Below are positions 27,331-37,400 of a stretch of DNA of 64,000 nucleotides, piece by piece. How positions within the stretch are numbered: position 1 is the stretch's first letter; the number at the start of each line of letters is the position of its first letter. Source of the DNA: CAWCUK01 sp963798775 (GTDB taxonomy: Bacteria > Bacteroidota > Ignavibacteria > Ignavibacteriales > Ignavibacteriaceae); NCBI GenBank assembly GCA_963798775.1, contig CAWCUK010000001.1:124001-188000 (forward strand), given 5' to 3'. The notes beneath the pieces were generated by a model. The model was not told where the DNA came from. It saw nothing but the letters and a program-made list of their open reading frames with translations, and did no database searches. Made by a program: the position numbers and the translations under genes.

Positions 27331-28917
27331 ATGCCACAAAACGGAGAAAGAGAGCAGTGGGCAAGTAAAATAGGACTCATTCTTGCTGTGGCAGGCAATG
27401 CTGTAGGATTAGGGAAATTCCTTAGATTTCCTGTTCAGGCCGCGCAGAACGGCGGCGGCGCTTTTATGATTCCGTACTTTATTTTCTTTATTATTTTAGG
27501 TATTCCATTAATGTGGATTGAATGGGGAATCGGGCGTCACGGCGGTAGGTACAGGCACGGCAGCGCTCCGGGCATGTTTGATGTTATCTGGAAAAATAAA
27601 TTAGCGAAATATTTCGGTGCTGTAGGTTTATTCATCTCGCTTACAATTCTTATCTATTACACATATATTGAATCTTGGACTTTGGGTTTCAGTTTTTTCT
27701 CAATAAGTAAACTTTATTTTGATGAAACTACCGCGCAAACCATGAAGAATTTTTTATATAGTTACCAAGGAAGAGTTGACGGAACTCATTTTACAAATCT
27801 ACTTCCTGCCTATATTTTAATGCTAGTTACTTTTACATTAAACTTTTGGATTTTATTTAAAGGGATTTCAAAGGGAATTGAGAAATTGGCCAAAATCGCG
27901 ATGCCGCTGCTTTTAATTTTTGCGGCAATATTAGCGGTTAGAATAATGATGATCGGAACTCCGAATCCCGCGATTCCGGAAAATTCAGTATGGAACGGTT
28001 TCGGTTTTATTTGGAATCCGGATCTGAGCCAATTATCGGATCCTAAAATTTGGCTGGCAGCGGCGGGACAAATTTTCTTTACTCTTTCCGTAGGAATGGG
28101 TACAATTCACGCGTACGCAAGTTATTTAACTCCTAAAGACGATATTGCATTATCCGGTTTAACCACAGCCGCAACCAATGAATTTGCCGAAGTTGTATTA
28201 GGAGCTTCTATCGCAATTCCGGTTGCTGTAGCTTTTTTCGGTTTAGACGCGACACAAGCCTTCGCGAAAGGCGGCGCGTTTGATTTAGGTTTTGTTTCTA
28301 TGCCGCTAATCTTTCAAAGAATTCCTCTCGGTGAGATTTTTGGTTTCCTTTGGTTCCTTCTTTTATTTTTTGCCGGTATTACCTCTTCTGTTGCTATGGG
28401 GCAGCCTGTTGTTGCCTTTATGGAGGACGAATTTGGTATGAGCAGAAAAAAAGCGGTGCTAACTTTAGCCGTTGTTGTGCTTATCGCAGTTCAGTTTGTA
28501 ATCTTTTTCCTTAAATTCGGATTTCTGGATGAAATGGATTATTGGGCGGGAACTTTCGGTTTGGTTGTTTTCGCGCTAATGGAAACTGTTTTATTTATGT
28601 GGGTGTTCGGCGCGGAGAAGGCGTGGGATGAAATGAACGCCGGCGGTGATTTCGCGATTCCCCGAATCTTTTTTTACATAATGAAATTTGTTACTCCGCT
28701 TGTTCTTTTTGTAGTGATGATATGGTGGTTTATAAATGATGCTATTCCGATTTTGTTTTTAAAGAATGTAGACGCGGAAAACATCCCTTATGTTTGGGCT
28801 TCAAGAGGTTTAATGGTTCTGCTTTTCTTACTAATTGTTTATCTTGTAAAAAAAGCTTGGGCTAATCATGTTAATGAAGAAAATTATAATTCAGCTTCCG
28901 AATTGAATAAAAAATAA
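27331..28917 (+). CDS. Sodium-dependent amino-acid transporter (NSS/SNF family)
   Basis: 528 residues, 12 predicted membrane helices. The first helix carries the family signature 'ILAVAGNAVGLGKFLRFP' with the unwound Gly region that binds sodium and substrate. 'GTIHAYASYL' and 'FFAGITSSVAMGQPVVAF' correspond to the TM6 and TM8 regions. It imports a neutral amino acid with sodium. The 36-residue gene directly after it encodes a MetS-like small subunit, as for the methionine/alanine transporter MetP of Corynebacterium. Substrate is not readable. The 12-helix length matches NSS proteins that require the small partner. Confidence 0.92.
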   Translation: MPQNGEREQWASKIGLILAVAGNAVGLGKFLRFPVQAAQNGGGAFMIPYFIFFIILGIPLMWIEWGIGRHGGRYRHGSAPGMFDVIWKNKLAKYFGAVGLFISLTILIYYTYIESWTLGFSFFSISKLYFDETTAQTMKNFLYSYQGRVDGTHFTNLLPAYILMLVTFTLNFWILFKGISKGIEKLAKIAMPLLLIFAAILAVRIMMIGTPNPAIPENSVWNGFGFIWNPDLSQLSDPKIWLAAAGQIFFTLSVGMGTIHAYASYLTPKDDIALSGLTTAATNEFAEVVLGASIAIPVAVAFFGLDATQAFAKGGAFDLGFVSMPLIFQRIPLGEIFGFLWFLLLFFAGITSSVAMGQPVVAFMEDEFGMSRKKAVLTLAVVVLIAVQFVIFFLKFGFLDEMDYWAGTFGLVVFALMETVLFMWVFGAEKAWDEMNAGGDFAIPRIFFYIMKFVTPLVLFVVMIWWFINDAIPILFLKNVDAENIPYVWASRGLMVLLFLLIVYLVKKAWANHVNEENYNSASELNKK

Positions 28918-28928
28918 AAGGTGAAAAT

Positions 28929-29039
28929 ATGGGATTAACAACCGGCGGTATTTTATTTATAACATTAGCATGGGGAATTATAATTATTTTAACTTCTTAC
29001 TGCTTTTTTAGAGTATTTAAATCTGAAAAGAAAAACTGA
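28929..29039 (+). CDS. MetS-like NSS transporter small subunit
   Basis: 36 residues, start ATG at 28929, 11 bases after the transporter stop and preceded by AAAGGTGA. One membrane helix ('GILFITLAWGIIIIL') followed by an aromatic/basic tail ('CFFRVFKSEKKN'). The MetS family of NSS small subunits has this size, topology and position, with the conserved Gly-Trp-Gly-like centre. Too short for routine ORF calling. Confidence 0.8.
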   Translation: MGLTTGGILFITLAWGIIIILTSYCFFRVFKSEKKN

Positions 29040-29041
29040 TA

Positions 29042-29077
29042 TAAAAAAAGGAGGTGGATTTTTACATCCATCTCCTT
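29042..29077 (-). terminator. Bidirectional terminator between the NSS operon and the phosphofructokinase gene
   Basis: Stem AAGGAGGTGGAT (29048-29059) with ATCCATCTCCTT (29066-29077), one G-T wobble. The minus-strand side is followed by seven T; the plus-strand side has a weaker T-rich tail. Confidence 0.75.
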
Positions 29078-29101
29078 CTGTATTTTAGAATTTTCTAATC
29101 T

Positions 29102-30484
29102 TTAATGAATCAAATTTTCGTTAAATTCATCTTCCTTTTTTTGATTTTTTTTTTCGGCCGGTTTATGAGCTTCATTGGTTTCATCGGCTGTTAACTTAAA
29201 CCTTCCGTTTTCTAAATTTTTATAAAGCAAATCGTTTTCTATCAGATAATAAAATTGCTTTCTAAATTCTTCTAAAGAAATCCCGCAAGTTGCCGCGTAT
29301 TTCGCAAGTTCATGCGGATCTTCAAAATCAGCTTTATTTAACCTCAGCATATAACGACGCGCTATATAAAAAGATTCGGATGCAGGATCTACCATTCTAA
29401 CGCGGGTTTTATTTGTTGAAGGATCAATAATATCCTTAAAATAAAGCGGTACAAAATGGCCGTTTTGAATCGACACCATAGCAGCATTTCCTTTATCCAG
29501 AATAAACTGAGCCGCCGCAAACCCAAGATCTCTTGTATATTCCATATCAAAAGGAATCGGATCGGCGCATCTTAATTCGTATCCTATATTTTTAGCTACA
29601 ATTGTAGTTTTTATATTAAACTCCTTCAAACGCTCCTGCACTTTAAATTTAAGAATTTCACCTAAACTTATTTCGGCAATTCTAATATTATCGTGTGCGT
29701 CCCGTTCAATATTTACTAAAGATTCAAGATCTTTCGGATCAAGATGTTCAACTAATCCTTCTGCTAAAATAGCTACGCCGTCTGTTCTGCCGTAACTCAG
29801 TCTTTTTATTATCGCGCCAACCAAAACATCAATAATATTTGAAAGTTTAATTGTCGAACTCGGAAATTCTTCGGGAACCACGGTTAAAGTAGCGCCGGAT
29901 GCCTTACCTATTCCCAAAGCTAAATGGCCTGCTTTTCTTCCCATCGATACAACAAAATACCATCTTGAAGTTGTCTGTGCGTCAACCATAAGATTTTTAA
30001 CAACTTCTACACCTATATGTCTGGCCGTTTGAAATCCGAATGTAGGGATTCCATGCGGCAGATCTAAATCATTATCAATAGTTTTAGGTACATGCACAAC
30101 CTTAATTCTGCCCGCTGCCATTTCCTCAACTTTTAAAGCGCTGTACGCGGTATCATCACCGCCGATAGTAATAAGTTTATCAACATTTAAGCGAAGCAGC
30201 GAAGTAACTGTATTCTCTAAAAGTTTTGGATCCTTAGTGGGATTATTTCGAGCAATTCCTATATATGAACCGCCGCGAAAGTGAATACGGCTTACATTAT
30301 GAATAGTTAAATCTTTTACGTGTGAAATATCGCCTTGCATTATCCATTTAAAACCATCTTTAATTCCAATTACTTCAATTCCCTCCAGCGCAGCTCTAAT
30401 AGTAGCAGCCCCTATAACACTATTTATTCCTGGTGCCGGACCTCCGCCAACCAATATCGCTAATTTTTTTGGTGCTATCGCCAT
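29102..30484 (-). CDS. Phosphofructokinase, pyrophosphate-dependent type by active-site residues
   Basis: 460 residues. It phosphorylates fructose 6-phosphate in glycolysis. Start 'ILVGGGPAPGINSVI'; phosphoryl-donor loop GGDDT (108-112) and catalytic PKTIDND (133-139). ATP enzymes have GGDG and PGTIDND; the Asp and Lys seen here are the residues that block ATP and bind pyrophosphate in PPi-PFKs. The enzyme should therefore be reversible and use PPi. The C-terminal 60 residues ('AEKKNQKKEDEFNENLIH') are a charged tail. It begins 48 bases after the GHL10 gene, so the two may be co-transcribed although their functions differ. Confidence 0.88.
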   Translation of the reverse strand: MAIAPKKLAILVGGGPAPGINSVIGAATIRAALEGIEVIGIKDGFKWIMQGDISHVKDLTIHNVSRIHFRGGSYIGIARNNPTKDPKLLENTVTSLLRLNVDKLITIGGDDTAYSALKVEEMAAGRIKVVHVPKTIDNDLDLPHGIPTFGFQTARHIGVEVVKNLMVDAQTTSRWYFVVSMGRKAGHLALGIGKASGATLTVVPEEFPSSTIKLSNIIDVLVGAIIKRLSYGRTDGVAILAEGLVEHLDPKDLESLVNIERDAHDNIRIAEISLGEILKFKVQERLKEFNIKTTIVAKNIGYELRCADPIPFDMEYTRDLGFAAAQFILDKGNAAMVSIQNGHFVPLYFKDIIDPSTNKTRVRMVDPASESFYIARRYMLRLNKADFEDPHELAKYAATCGISLEEFRKQFYYLIENDLLYKNLENGRFKLTADETNEAHKPAEKKNQKKEDEFNENLIH

Positions 30485-30532
30485 ATTTTTTCTCCTCTAG
30501 AATAATTATTTTTATTTGATAGCTGTATCAAT

Positions 30533-32395
30533 TTATTTTGCATAAACTATTTTAAGTGATTCTTGTTTGTCGGCCTGATTAAAATTTAGAAGATAAACGC
30601 CGGCAGCAAGTTTTTTATTATCAATATCTAAATGAACCTCCTGCTCTCCCACAGAATTCGGCTGTTTTACTACTTCAAAAAGCTGTTGCCCCAAAATATT
30701 ATACAACTTCAGAGTATAAGGTTTTAAATTACTAATATTAAAAACAACTTTCGTCTGTCCGTTAAAAGGATTTGGATAATTTCTTAATTTTATATCTTTT
30801 TTTATTCGGTTATCGAAATTCAAATCTCCGTTTATACCGGTTACCGCGTCAGGAGAAAGCCTGCGGTTTAGTAAAATCATCATCGCATCCGCGCCGACAA
30901 CTTTGCTAGCATCAACATTTTTATTACTTACTTTAAGAATACGCTGTTTCCCCTTCTTCAGATAAAAATCTCCCAATTTTTGCCATCTTCTATTTTCGGG
31001 TTTACTTTGGTCTATCTTTTTTACGACAGTTTTACCGGAAGAATCATAAACAACATATTCGGCGTTTTCACTTCTGTTTATTGCAGGAACTACAAACGCA
31101 TAAACTTCATAATAACCGTCGACAGGTACATTTGCTGAATATTCTACGGAAGCAGAATCTCCGCCGTTTGTATATAAAGAAGCTCCGTTAAAACCGATAA
31201 TATTACTCATCTTCCATGGGCCGAATTTTTTAATATTTGAAGAATCTGATATTTCTACTACTTTATGATATTCTCTCCAATCGGCGGGAGAATACGGAGG
31301 ATGTGTTTTCTCTGAATATACCGTAGCTTTTAATTCGGGAAATACGGGAATCAGATCAGGATAATACCAGATTGAATTACCGCCGTAACCTTTATTTCTG
31401 GTTACTTCAATATAATTCCGCGGCGGTTCATCCGTAGCAATTGAATTTATGGCAAAACAAGGGAAAGCTTTACTTTTATCATCAATTAAAGTGGAAACAT
31501 AATCTATTATTCTTCCAAAGGCGTCGGAGGAACCTACATAAGATTGAATTTGTACATTATCTACTTTATTATTTTTAACCCACCAAACCCAATCCTGCGC
31601 GTAATCGTTATATGAAGTGTAGCTGCTTGAGCTATAAGCACTAGGAGCGTTAGAAACATTTACACGCGGATTTATCGCTTTTACACTATCGTAAGAATTT
31701 GCGATAAATTGATTCAGTTTATCGGCACGCCATTTAAGCCATTCGGAATCTTTGGGATTTTGAGGAGGCGGATTTCCGTTATGTTCGCTTCTATACAGGC
31801 TATCTGTATAATTATCATAACCGTAATTTAAACTTGAATATCTTATTCGGTCAAGTTCAATTCCGTCGATATCATAATCGCGGCAAAGTTCAGTCATCAT
31901 CGAAATTAAAAAATTCTGAACATCGGGATTTACATGCACCATCCAATAAAAATTACTTTTATCAAGTTCGGTTCCGTCTTGAGTCTGTTCAACCCAATCC
32001 GGGTGAACTTTAAATATTGGGCCTTTTTCACCTGCCGGCTGATTTCCCGTCCAGCCGCCAACAAACCCATATTCAAACCAAGCTTCAACTTGAATTCCTA
32101 CACGATGTCCTTCCGCGATTACTTCCGCTAAAACATCTCGGTCGCCATAAGTGGGATCGGTTTTCATTCCGGTTTCTTTTTCAAAAACATCACTTTGCCA
32201 CAAAGGATAACCTCGGCTCCACGTATTAACATACACAACATTAAAATTATTCGCGGCTAAACTATCCATTGCTTTAGCAATTTCTTCTTTAGAAGATAAA
32301 GTATTCCGGGCGAACCAAGTTCCTCTAAGTTCTTGTGAAAAAGCAGTAATTGTAAGAAGAGTAAAAAAGAAAACAAAAATTAGCGGTTTTTTCAT
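30533..32395 (-). CDS. Secreted glycosyl-hydrolase-like (GHL10) protein with T9SS sorting domain
   Basis: 620 residues. Signal peptide 1-20 ('VFFFTLLTITAFSQ'). Residues 22-390 match the GHL10 barrel ('LRGTWFARNTLSSKEEI', 'DYDIDGIELDRIRY', 'VNVSNAPSAYSSSSY'), with likely acidic catalytic residues in 'GIELDRIRY'. Residues 395-530 look like a golvesin/xanthan-lyase carbohydrate-binding module ('VPVDGYYEVYAFVVPA', 'VVGADAMMI'). The C-terminal T9SS domain has 'LRNYPNPFNGQTKVVF'. GHL10 proteins are thought to cut glycans of the envelope or of other organisms; the substrate is unknown. An unusual 11-base tandem repeat lies 184 bases upstream. Confidence 0.87.
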   Translation of the reverse strand: MKKPLIFVFFFTLLTITAFSQELRGTWFARNTLSSKEEIAKAMDSLAANNFNVVYVNTWSRGYPLWQSDVFEKETGMKTDPTYGDRDVLAEVIAEGHRVGIQVEAWFEYGFVGGWTGNQPAGEKGPIFKVHPDWVEQTQDGTELDKSNFYWMVHVNPDVQNFLISMMTELCRDYDIDGIELDRIRYSSLNYGYDNYTDSLYRSEHNGNPPPQNPKDSEWLKWRADKLNQFIANSYDSVKAINPRVNVSNAPSAYSSSSYTSYNDYAQDWVWWVKNNKVDNVQIQSYVGSSDAFGRIIDYVSTLIDDKSKAFPCFAINSIATDEPPRNYIEVTRNKGYGGNSIWYYPDLIPVFPELKATVYSEKTHPPYSPADWREYHKVVEISDSSNIKKFGPWKMSNIIGFNGASLYTNGGDSASVEYSANVPVDGYYEVYAFVVPAINRSENAEYVVYDSSGKTVVKKIDQSKPENRRWQKLGDFYLKKGKQRILKVSNKNVDASKVVGADAMMILLNRRLSPDAVTGINGDLNFDNRIKKDIKLRNYPNPFNGQTKVVFNISNLKPYTLKLYNILGQQLFEVVKQPNSVGEQEVHLDIDNKKLAAGVYLLNFNQADKQESLKIVYAK

Positions 32396-32578
32396 CGTAT
32401 TACCTTTAATATTGGGTTAATAATTTTCAGTTCCCCATTATTATTATGCACATATTATATACTTAAATATTAGAAATATTTCATTTTCTATTAATTATTT
32501 AAACTTAATAAAAATAAAGAAGAAAAATATGTCCTATTGGAAATAATAAAGAAAGAATTTTGTGAAATTTCTGTTCGC

Positions 32579-32677
32579 TTCTCGTTAGTTTCTCGCTCAC
32601 TTCTCGCTAGTTTCTCGCTCACTTCTCGCTAGCTTCTCGCTGAACTCTCGCTATGCTCTCGCTCTGCTCTCGCTCAA
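32579..32677. repeat. Nine tandem 11-base units, consensus YTCTCGCTNNN
   Basis: Nine consecutive units of exactly 11 bases (starts 32579, 32590, 32601, 32612, 32623, 32634, 32645, 32656, 32667). Each has a near-invariant TCTCGCT core (first unit TCTCGTT) and a varying three-base tail (AGT, CAC, AGT, CAC, AGC, GAA, ATG, CTG, CAA). The GC-rich core stands out from the AT-rich surroundings. No continuous ORF crosses it with meaning. The period is close to one DNA turn, so all cores face the same side of the helix. Confidence 0.95.
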
Positions 32678-32744
32678 ATGCCGCCAAGCGATTTTTTGCT
32701 TGATAAGTTTACTTTGATATGATATGCGGGAAATTATAATGGAA

Positions 32745-32774
32745 TAAAAAAAGCGCAGGGAAAACCCGCGCTTT
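32745..32774 (-). terminator. Rho-independent terminator after the split T9SS gene
   Basis: Stem AAAGCGC-GGG with CCC-GCGCTTT around loop AAAA (one bulged A at 32757), followed on the minus strand by seven T. Confidence 0.85.
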
Positions 32775-32805
32775 AAAATTTATAGATATTTTGAAACAGA
32801 AACGA

Positions 32806-34093
32806 TTACTTCATCAGAATCATTTTTTTTACTTGTGAAAATCCGTTTGCTTCAATTTTATAGAAATACATTCCGCTTGCCAAACGCGCGGCGTTGAAAT
32901 TTACGGTATGAGCTCCGGCTTCATTAAAACTGTTTACAAGTGTACTTAATTCTTCTCCCAATGAATTATAAACCGTTAATTTTACCTGCGAAGCTTCCGG
33001 TAAAGTATAACTTATAGTGGTATTCGGATTAAACGGGTTCGGATAATTTTGAGAAACATTAAATTCCAAAGGAACTTCAAAGTTTACTTCCACTTCATTA
33101 GAGTATTGATACTTGCCGTCATTATCCATTTGCTTTAAGCGGTAAGAAATTTTCCCGGCGGTAGCTGTTTCATCAATAAAAGAATATTCCTTAGGAGAAT
33201 TACTGTTTCCGTTTCCTTTAATGAAACCGATTTTCGCCCAATCTTCTTTGCTAGTCTTGCGCTCTATGTTGAAGCCGTAATTATTAACTTCAGTAGCGGT
33301 TTTCCAATTAAGTTTAACGTTTTTTCCGTTTGCGGCGGCAGTGAAGGAAGAAAGTTCTACAGGGAGAGGTGAGCATCTATACTAGCTAAATGGAGATTGA
33401 CCGTGATGTTACTGTAGATGAAAAATAATTAGTGAAACTTCAGTATTAGTACCAGCTCCGTCAGAATTAGTATTAGGAGAATTTGCATAAACATATCCAT
33501 TCTGAACTACCACCTGATGGATCATTTATATAAGAGATAAAATAAATTTGATCTGACTTTCCGCTACCTGTAATCACATCCAAGGAATAGTCACTTCAAT
33601 ATCATCGTTACTTGATACATTGCTCGAAACTGCTAATGAATTCGAAGTGCCAAGATGGCCAACCACTTGAACTATCTTCTAAACGTCATATAAAATCACT
33701 CTGTATATTAACAAAGAAATTCCCGGTAAATGGTAGAGTTGCCGTAATATTTCCATACTAAAAGTTGAGGTACTTCCACTTCCGTCTGTAACAGGATCGG
33801 CTGACGATCGTATCAATCCATAAAATGTGTTGTTGTGTTTTATTCCCACCTTGCCAAGCTACATATAAATTTTCATTATCCCATGTCAAAAAGAATTCTG
33901 TACCTGAACCTGATAGAAGTAACATAATCTTCATTTAATTCCCAAACTGGTACCATTACTTCCATTTGTTGCTCCTATCTCCCTTGTACATTGCCATTTA
34001 TGGCAACATTTCTAGTTGTGGTACTTGTAGAGTAGAAAAACGAAAGTAAGTATTAAAAAAGATAAATAGTACTAATGTAACTAATTTTTTCAT
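32806..34093 (-). pseudogene. T9SS-secreted protein gene broken by many indels
   Basis: A strong ribosome site (AAGGAGGG) precedes ATG at 34093 and a signal peptide-like start ('MKKLVTLVLFIFF'). The next 700 bases keep protein-like sense only by hopping frames ('GATNGSNGTSLG', 'TWDNENLYVAWQGGN', 'ADPVTDGSGSTSTFSM', 'SDQIYFISYINDPSGG'). From about 33375 a single frame runs on as 'PVELSSFTAAANGKNVKLNW' to the T9SS domain 'NYPNPFNPNTTISYT' ending 'VKKMILMK' at 32806. It resembles an exported binding protein with a DOMON-like domain. Either a pseudogene or, more likely, a patch of uncorrected reads, since the residues remain sensible in every segment. Confidence 0.7.
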
Positions 34094-34486
34094 AGTCCCT
34101 CCTTGGGGAATAAATTAAACAAAGGATTCTATAGAAAACCGGGAAACCGGCCCTGTGTTCTAATAATTTATAATTTAATAAAAAGGCTTAGCCACAAAAC
34201 GAAATTGAAAATAGTTTTAACTGATAAAGAGGGAAAAAAATTCCCATTCTTAAAATTGTAGATGAAAATAATTTTTTTTCTTATATAATGCAATACGAAA
34301 AATTGAGGCGGTTAAATTATAGATAAAAATTAAAAATAGTATCACCCGTTTTGATTTTAATTTTTTAGTGTTATTTTCCAAAATCATTTTTCCTTTAAAT
34401 TTCATTTTTCATCTCAAAGTACATTTTTTTAGGAATTCCCTAAAATAATTGAGTGGATGTATTAAACTATTTTCAAGGAGAGGGCT
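34094..34486. other. Divergent intergenic region between two T9SS cargo genes
   Basis: 393 bases, AT-rich, no ORF. Shine-Dalgarno sites lie at both ends (AAGGAGGG for the minus-strand gene, AAGGAGAGG for the plus-strand gene). Promoters must be here but no clear motif was identified. Confidence 0.4.
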
Positions 34487-37400
34487 ATGCGAAAAATTTT
34501 ACTATTCTGTTTAATGTTCTTTTCCGCTAACGCGTTGTTCGCGCAATCTTATCACACCATTAACATAGACGGACAGAATGATTTTAATTCCGGTAAAGAA
34601 AAAATTATTACTACCAGCGGTTCGGAATTATTTTCATACGTAACTTGGGATAAAGATTATATTTACATAGGCTATTCCGGCAATACCGTTAGCGGCCCGG
34701 TAACCGACAACGACAGAATTATTCATATTTATCTTGATACTGACCCTCAAAAAGATCCCACGGCAGGAACGGGAACAAGTAACGGACTAGCCTGGCGAAA
34801 CACTCCGACTCTCCCCTTTTCAGCTAATTTTCATTATGCTTTTAAAACAATAGATAACTCAGAAGATAAAAAAATATTTTTTGACGGTGCATGGAAAGAT
34901 TCATCGTTTACAACTTCAAATTATAAAAATACCGCAGAGCATTATTGGGAAGTTAGAATTAAAAGAAAAGATTTAGGAAATCCCGATCAAATTAATTTAG
35001 CGGCGTATGCTGAAGAGGATTGGGATTCCGGGGAAATTTGCGGCGGCATTCCGTCAAATATATTTACTAATAAATCCGGCGGCGGAAATATTTCATTTAA
35101 TAATCATTGGCTAAATTATTTTTTAGTTGATCAATTTAATCCCAACAGCGGGTTCGCGGAGGATAATTTCCAATGGATGGTTAGATTAAAAACCTTTAGC
35201 GGAACTTTAACAGATACCACCGCTTACGCGGGAATGGGAGTTAATTCGTCCGATGAATTAGATTCTAATTTAACAGATGTACCAAAACCGCCCGCTCCGC
35301 CCAGCAATTATGTTGAGTTATTTTTTCCGCATCCAACTTGGGATACGCCTTTAGGGCCTTACTTCAGCAGAGATTTAAAGCACTTAAAAAGTTTAGACAG
35401 CAGTACCGCGTCTTGGGATTTTACAATTAACAGCGATAAGATAAATTCAGATATTACGATTATTCCGGATAATTATTCTTCCATACCCTCGAATTATAAC
35501 ATTTTAATTTATGATACGGAAAATGATTCTACCGTTGATATTAGATCCAGCGAAAGCTATACATTTAATTCAGGAAGCGGCGGTACAAGGTTATTCAATT
35601 TAATTATCGGAAATTCATTATCCCCTGCTCAAATAGACGCTGAACCGATTTCAATAAATTTTGGAAGCATAAAAATAAAACGTGATACAACAATTTCTGT
35701 TATTATTTCTAACCTTGGCGATTCTACTTTAGTTATTACTGACATATCAATTTCTAATTCGGCTTTTACTTTCAGCGGAGGAAAAACATATAATATTGTA
35801 GGAGGAAGTTCTATCGATATACCGGTTAAATTTTCTCCGCAATCTGTGCAGTCATACAGCGGAAATCTAGTAATTAAGAACAGTGATAAAACAAACCCGG
35901 TACTTTCAATTCCTTTATCCGGAACGGGACTAAATTTATTTCCGAAAGTTTCTACCGATTTTTCATCAATAGATTTCGGAAATGTTAAGGTAGATCATAA
36001 TCTAACACTGCCGTTAAAAATTTATAACACAGGTGATACAACTTTAGTTATTTCAAATATAGTAAGTACAAGTTCTGCGTTTACTTATTCCGGAAGCAGC
36101 TCAATTAATATAAGTAAAAATGACAGCGCTATAATTTCTTTAACTTTTGAACCGAATTCCGCCTCTTCTTTTGCCGGACAATTTTTTATAATAAACAATG
36201 ATCCCAATACAGATACAGTTACAGTTGCTTTATCCGGCACGGGAATATCATCTACATTTACAAAAACATTTAATCCCGGCTGGAATTTAATTTCGATTCC
36301 ATCAACCGCGAATGACTCGAGCGCCGCTGCTTTAATCGGAGAAAAAGTTTCTGAATTTTACTTATACAATTATTCTAGTGACGGAGGTTATTCTTCAAAT
36401 AAATATTTAACTCCGGGAAAAGGCTATTGGTTAGGAATTAGCGATACACTTAAAATGGAATATACAGGAACAGCACTTACAGATACAGTAAAAGTAAAAT
36501 TATCATCCGGTTGGAATTTAGTAGGCGAACCATTTATCCGACAATATCCCAAGAACGGAATATTAATTCAAAAAGATGGAAAAACAATTTCCGCCGATTC
36601 GGCTGTAAGTTTGGGCTGGTTCCAAAATACATTTTATACTTTTACAAATAATGACAGTTCTTATTCAATTAAAGATACATTATCGCAATGGAAAGGTTAC
36701 TGGCTGGCTGGATTAACAGATGGAATGGAATTAATCTTTAATCATAATTCCGCTTTCGGCGCGCCTTTGGAAAAAGAAAGTCAAAAAGAAGTTAAACCTT
36801 CCGATAAAAATTGGAATGTAACAATTACCGCGCAGAATAAATTTTCGAAAGACAAACTATTAAGATTTGGTGTAAATGAATTTGCCACTAAATATTTCGA
36901 TTCAAAATATGATATTGTAAAACCACCGGTCTCCCCCTCCGGAAAATCAGTACAAACATATTTTGAAGAAGAAAATTGGTCACCGTACTTTTCAAAATAT
37001 TCTTCAAATATAACCGCACCGCTGAATCAAAATATTTCAGGCGATACTTGGAATTTTAAAGTAAAAACTGAAATAAATTCGCTTGTTACATTAAATTGGG
37101 AAAATATTGAAAAAGAAGTACCGACAAGTATAAGAAACACTTATCATTTAATGCTTTCCGGACCGGGAATTACAAATCCGGTTGATATGACAACTTTAAA
37201 AACTTATTCATTTACTGCCGCAGCGGGGCAAGTATACTCTTTTGGAATAAACGCTTCTACTACAAGTTTTAATGATGTTAATCCGCAAAATTATAAATAT
37301 CAACTTGAACAGAATTTCCCAAATCCATTCAATCCTTCAACAGTAATTAGTTTTCAGGTTTCTAAAACCGAAAGAGTAACTTTGCAAATTTATGATGTAC

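Larger units (their letters stand above)
32396..32805. other. Intergenic region upstream of the GHL10 gene
   Basis: 410 bases without a supported ORF. It contains the tandem repeat at 32579-32677 and the terminator at 32745-32774. The stretch 32396-32578 is AT-rich and should contain the GHL10 promoter, but I could not place one. Confidence 0.5.

Noticed and set aside
32579..32677. Tandem repeat considered as a CRISPR array
   Set aside because: Units are 11 bases with only 3-base variable tails; CRISPR repeats and spacers are each over 20 bases, and no cas gene is present.
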